The notes under the pieces: generated by a model
What the model was told of the DNA's origin: nothing
The model's database searches: none
Seen by the model: the letters and a program-made list of their open reading frames with translations, nothing else
In this document: piece by piece, positions 59,927 to 64,000 of the stretch
Position numbering within the stretch: the stretch's first letter is position 1
Layout: each line of letters begins with the position of its first letter
Source of the DNA: Klebsormidium nitens
Lineage: Eukaryota > Streptophyta > Klebsormidiophyceae > Klebsormidiales > Klebsormidiaceae
Direction: 5' to 3'
Assembly: GCA_000708835.1 (NCBI GenBank)
Contig: DF236971.1
Span: forward strand, 124,001 to 188,000
DNA length: 64,000 bases
Made by a program: the position numbers and the translations under genes

Positions 59927-62900
59927 ATGGAGTCTGCCAATGTGTTGCCAATCCTGTAAGCGCTGTGGAGAGGCTCAGTCTTTGCACTGACCTTGTCTGT
60001 CACACACATCCATTGTGATTTTGATGCAGGCCTATCGCCAAGGATGCCAAGATCTATGTCGCTGGCCACCGGGGCCTTGTGGGGGCGGCCATTGTCAGGA
60101 GGCTGCAACAGGAGGGGTACAATAATCTGGTCATGAAGACGCACAAGGAGCTCGACCTGAAGCGGCAGGCGGACGTTGAGGCTTTTTTTGAGGCGGAGAA
60201 GCCGGCTGTGGTTGTGATCGCTGCGGCGAAAGTAGGGGGTAAGCGTGGCTGCGAGCAAGAATCCTCCTGGAATTGGTTTTACAGGGAGTGACTGGAGGAC
60301 ATATTCAGGACTGAAGTGACGGTGGAAATGAGGATTGATCAGCGGAAAAATGGTCAAGTTCCGGAGGGTGGATCCAAGCAACAAGTCTGTCAAGCCAGCT
60401 CAGAATCTGAAGGATGTCAAGCCATGAACTTTTGGCTCCTATCAGTGCGTCAATACTGTGTTACATCAGAGAAGTGTTGTAGTCATATCAACAGGTCTCA
60501 GCTGCAAAAGGCCTTCACTCTCGATGAATATCAATGGAGGCAAGCCCATTGACCAGTCAACTTAGTAACTCCGCTTTCCGCCCTGCAGGGATCCTTGCGA
60601 ACAGCACATACCCTGCTGACTTCATTGCTGACAACATCATGATCCAGACCAACTTGATCGACAGCGCCTACAAGTGAGTCACCGGACGTTTTTCAGCAGG
60701 ATTGATTTGATTGTCCTGGAAGTCGCAGAAGTGGGTTTCAGAGCCCTAGCCCTTGGCGGTGGAGCAATTCTCTGAGATGATCGATTACGAGAATTGTGCT
60801 CCGGGTATCAGAGAACTGAAGATTGATCTTCCTCTGGAGGCCAAGAGAGCTGGAGTAAGAGTCCCACTTAATTACTGAATTTGAACATACGCAATGCCTG
60901 GTGTTTGACAAGGTCTCTCAATCTCAAGACAACCTACACACCAAGGTAGTTGCCGGATCGAGGTTTTGAGCCAGCTGGAAAAGCTGATGCAGCGAACATA
61001 GCAGCACCTACGGAATCAGTGCAGAATCCGGGACTTCTTTCCGCGCACGCCAGATACTGTTCTATCATGTGGCCAACTTTTCTCCAAACGAAACTGGAAG
61101 GGGAATGGCGAGGAGCAGAATATCAACACTATCGACTTTTGTGCTACAGGAGCGGTGTCAAGAAGCTGCTCTTCCTTGGCTCCTCGTGCATCTACCCAAA
61201 GTTCGCCCCCCAGCCAATCAAGGAGGACGCTCTCCTGACCTCCCCCTTAGAGCCAACGAACGAGTGGTATGCGATCGCAAAGATTGCGGGGATCAAGATG
61301 TGCCAGGCATACCGCATCCAGTATGGCTTTGACGCCATCTCAGGTGGGTTGACCAGCCTTTACTAGGTTGTTATGGGACTCTAACCTGGTTTTGTGTCAG
61401 TGTTCACCACATTTTGTCCAAGTGTTACGCCAGTTGTCAGTATGAACACGTCCTGGCACACCAGACAAAGAAAAAGTGCAACCTTCTTGCCGTCGCAATC
61501 AGGCAAACCAGTTCCCGGTACGTTTCGACTGCAGGGCTTACTTGTGACTGCAAAGGTGTTCTGTCGGAAGTAGATAGCACCATCTTTGACAAGTATACCC
61601 GTAGATTCATTAGAAGAGGTTTCTGAGAAAGTTGATGGTGTCATTATACACGGAATGGCAGTGGACTTACGGGGCCTGCGGAGCCACGTTCAAGTCTGTA
61701 GTGCAGTGTAACGTCCAGTCATTCGGTCACACTAGCTTGTTTCAGCGTACCAGCTTGCAAGGTTCTCCACAATTCGTTCCAGCTCGCTCTGTAAGCGGAG
61801 AGCGTTCATGAATCACAAGTCTTAAGTTGCGTTTAGAAGCAAGGCGACTGGATCCTTGTTCCCTCAGAAGCAGGCCTCCGTTTGGCCCTTAAAATGGAGG
61901 TCAAAAGAGATTCTACAAGGGGTCGTTGACGACGAAAAGGCTTCGTCAATCCTGGGTGATCGAACTCATGAAAGAATCTTCATTCGTTGTCAAACCCGTG
62001 GCTCTGCGCTGGCATGCCCACCGACAATCACGTTCCTCTTGACATTCTTTCACGCCAGCAGGTTGGTCCTTCAGGCAAAGCACTGGAGTTGTGCGAAAGC
62101 GCGCCGACCAATCAGGGCGGTCAGCAAGTCCGAAACTCGACTCACTCCCCAACCCTGCGCAGGGATGCCCCCCAACCTGTACGGCCCTAACATCGGGTGT
62201 TTAGCAGATTCAAAACTTACCAAAGTCCGAACCCTGCGCAGGAATGCCCACCAAGCTATACGGCCCCACGAACAACTCTCAGCATGGCAACAGGGTCACT
62301 TAGTTCTTCGAGACAGAGCACGGAAACTCGCCGAAGGCATGGCGGTCAGCCCGAGTAGTCAGCAAACCCGAATCCTGACTTGATATTGTATCCTGCGCAG
62401 GCATGCCCACCAACTTGTACGGCACTCACGACAAATCTTGTCCTCGCAACATGGTCCCTTGACTCTTCGAGATAGAGCACCAAAAATCGCCAAAGGCATG
62501 CCGGTCAGCCCGGGTAGTCAGCGAATCCTGACTCGAAAACCTACCCTGCGCAGGCATGCCCACCAACCTGTACGGTCCCCACGACAACTCTCAATCACGG
62601 CAACATGGTCATTTAGCTAACCTCACCGAAACCCGCCGAAGGCATGGTGGTCAGCCCGGGTAGACAGCAAACCCGAATCCTAACCCAAAATCTGTATCCT
62701 GCACAGGCATGCCCACCAACCTGTACGGCCCCCACGACAACTTCCACCCCACCAACTCCCACGTCCTCCCCGCGCTCATCCGGCGCTTCCACGAGGCCAA
62801 GCGCGACGGGCTCAAGGAGGTCGTCTGCTGGGGGACCGGGTCCCCGCTGCGCGAGTTCCTGCATGTGGATGACCTGGCGGACGCGACGGTGTTCCTGCTC

Positions 62901-64000
62901 AACAACTACAGCGACTTGGAGCACGTCAACATGGGCAGCGGCTCCGAAGTTACCATCAAGGTACGTGTCCGGTTTTGCGTCTTGGCTTCCGGAGTGTGGC
63001 TTTGGTTTGGGGGTCCGGTTCGGGGTGTGGGGTGCAGGGAGCGGTTGGCTGGGATCGGGAGTGGAGATCCGGGGATTTGGAGTCTCAAGAGCGACCGAGG
63101 ATTCAATATGCAATCTGGGCGTGGATCTGGGGTTTGTGCTTCTCGGCGTGTCGACCTTTGGCCCACTTGAGTGTTTCATGCTGACTGGCAGTCCTTGGTT
63201 TCGGTGCTCGAGTATGGGCTTTTCTCAACTCGTGTTGTCGGAAGAAGTCCCACGTGACGCCGTGGTCCAGCTAGGGAAGCGGGAGTTTCAAGCTGGGGTT
63301 TCGCGGGCTTGGTCGGGCCTTTTAGTCCGGGTGCAAGCGAAAATGCTGGATCAATACTTAGTCCGGGCTTCTTTGCGGCTCTCCTTTATTTTGGAGAGTA
63401 CTTGGAGTCCGCTTTCGAGTTTCACTTACCCAACTTTGAGCCTCAAGGTATGAGTATTCCGACGTGCGGATCTGGGATTGCCATGTCATCGGACCTTGTA
63501 TTTAAATCCTGGGTCCGGGGACGGCATTAATTAATGTTCTCAGAGATTGGTCTAAGGTGGCGCTTAATACCATGCGCTTCATCCGTGTTTTGAGACTCGA
63601 AACCGGGAACGGGCTAGTATCCCCATGCATTCCCCTGGTCGCGGGGGCACAAAATTTGAACGAATCATCCCCCGTGAAGCCCTTGCTTGGAAGCTCACAT
63701 CAAGCTCTGGCTCTAGATAAATGGAGACGTTCGAGTCAACCAGCAATCAAGTAATCCTGAGAAACTCTGCTATGAACAATTGAGCGGAAAGGTCGGCACT
63801 GGTGCTATTTTGTCTGCCAGCTGTTTGGATGGCCGATTTTGCTCTGGTTCTCGATTTCAACGTGTATCTGTGTGTGGCAGCCAGTTATCTGCAGTCTTAC
63901 TTTAAACTGTAGGGCTATGGTCGTTATGGGCCATGCTGACGTTTCCGCTTGTCTTTGTGTTGGGATCCCCATTTCCCCTCGTGACTGGCTGCACGGCTGA
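59927..64000 (+). CDS. GER: GDP-L-fucose synthase (GDP-4-keto-6-deoxymannose epimerase/reductase), 5' part
   Basis: Exons: 59927-59955, 60030-60238, 60589-60673, 61150-61343, 62707-62960, then the gene leaves the window inside an intron. Phases join at every junction. The start [10 protein letters not shown] leads into a Rossmann NADP-binding motif (GHRGLVGAA), then [44 protein letters not shown] (the Tyr-x3-Lys catalytic pair), [33 protein letters not shown] and [10 protein letters not shown]. This SDR enzyme makes GDP-L-fucose in the cytosol for wall polysaccharides and glycoproteins. The Cys of SSCIYP and His of NSHVLP correspond to catalytic positions known in the bacterial enzyme. The C-terminal part (usually another ~80-90 residues) is not in the window. 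Confidence 0.94.
62005..62706 (+). repeat. tandem copies of the start of GDP-fucose synthase exon 5
   Basis: CTGCGCAGGCATGCCCACCA, then acCTGTACGGCCCCCACGAC-like sequence, recurs with ATG at 62014, 62165, 62244, 62403 and 62556 before the real one at 62709 (spacing 151, 79, 159, 153, 153). Flanks repeat as well (AAGGCATGGCGGTCAGCCCG, CAAACCCGAATCCTGAC). Four copies keep the AG acceptor. The nearest copies are almost exact over the exon start and the farthest is degraded. Confidence 0.87.
62961..64000. other. intron of GDP-fucose synthase, no gene seen
   Basis: The exon expected next (the conserved C-terminal region of the enzyme) is not found in any frame here, so this is intron sequence up to the window edge. 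It has repeated TTTGGGGGTCCGG-like GC-rich stretches but no supported feature. Confidence 0.55.

Noticed and set aside
62613-63179. 188-codon antisense ORF over GDP-fucose synthase exon 5
   Set aside because: It is a shadow of the GC-rich plus-strand exon and its repeats. The plus frame carries the enzyme motifs.
1-64000. Transposon or retroelement genes
   Set aside because: No reverse transcriptase, integrase, transposase or terminal repeats were seen. The repeats present are tied to exons.

Overview
The window looks like nuclear DNA from a eukaryote of the green (plant) lineage, most plausibly a streptophyte alga (inference). The supports are: every recognisable gene is split by GT-AG introns; there is a plastid Rieske oxygenase of the pheophorbide a oxygenase (PAO) type with a transit-peptide-like N-terminus; two plant-type ureide-degradation enzymes have signal peptides; and there is a DUF642 cell-wall-type protein. 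Exon ends were assigned by joining reading frames across splice sites with matching phase. No transcript evidence was available.

Layout: (1) 1-2428, minus: PAO-like oxygenase, running off the left edge. (2) 2429-7145: mostly empty, with two doubtful exons and a broken Cys-rich ORF. (3) 7146-33607, plus: one very large modular gene of more than 40 exons. It has a Thr-rich exon, 13 copies of a Gly-rich exon, then a strict alternation of 12 copies of an unrecognised ~70-residue module with 11 charged/Gly-rich spacer exons, a PAEPKP-repeat exon, and two DUF642 domains at the C-terminus. It is probably a secreted wall or matrix protein. (4) 35412-43292, minus: MATE-family transporter, eight exons. 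(5) 44214-51478, plus: ureidoglycolate amidohydrolase (UAH). (6) 52879-58424, minus: (S)-ureidoglycine aminohydrolase (UGLYAH). (7) 59927 to beyond 64000, plus: GDP-L-fucose synthase, running off the right edge.

UGLYAH and UAH catalyse consecutive steps of purine/ureide breakdown: ureidoglycine to ureidoglycolate, then to glyoxylate, CO2 and ammonia. They are neighbours facing each other tail to tail, both with N-terminal hydrophobic signals that suggest the secretory pathway/ER. The MATE gene is divergent from UAH. This is a candidate two-enzyme catabolic cluster.

Two structural themes stand out. First, the large gene grew by tandem duplication of symmetric phase-1 exons; a few copies have lost splice donors or frame. 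Second, in UAH, UGLYAH and GDP-fucose synthase, exon edges with their splice sites are tandemly repeated into the adjacent intron (units of about 80-160 bp), and the copies decay with distance from the real exon. Two N gaps (13448-14094, 47969-48479) both fall in repeated DNA. The first has identical 49-base flanks and is probably not a real gap.
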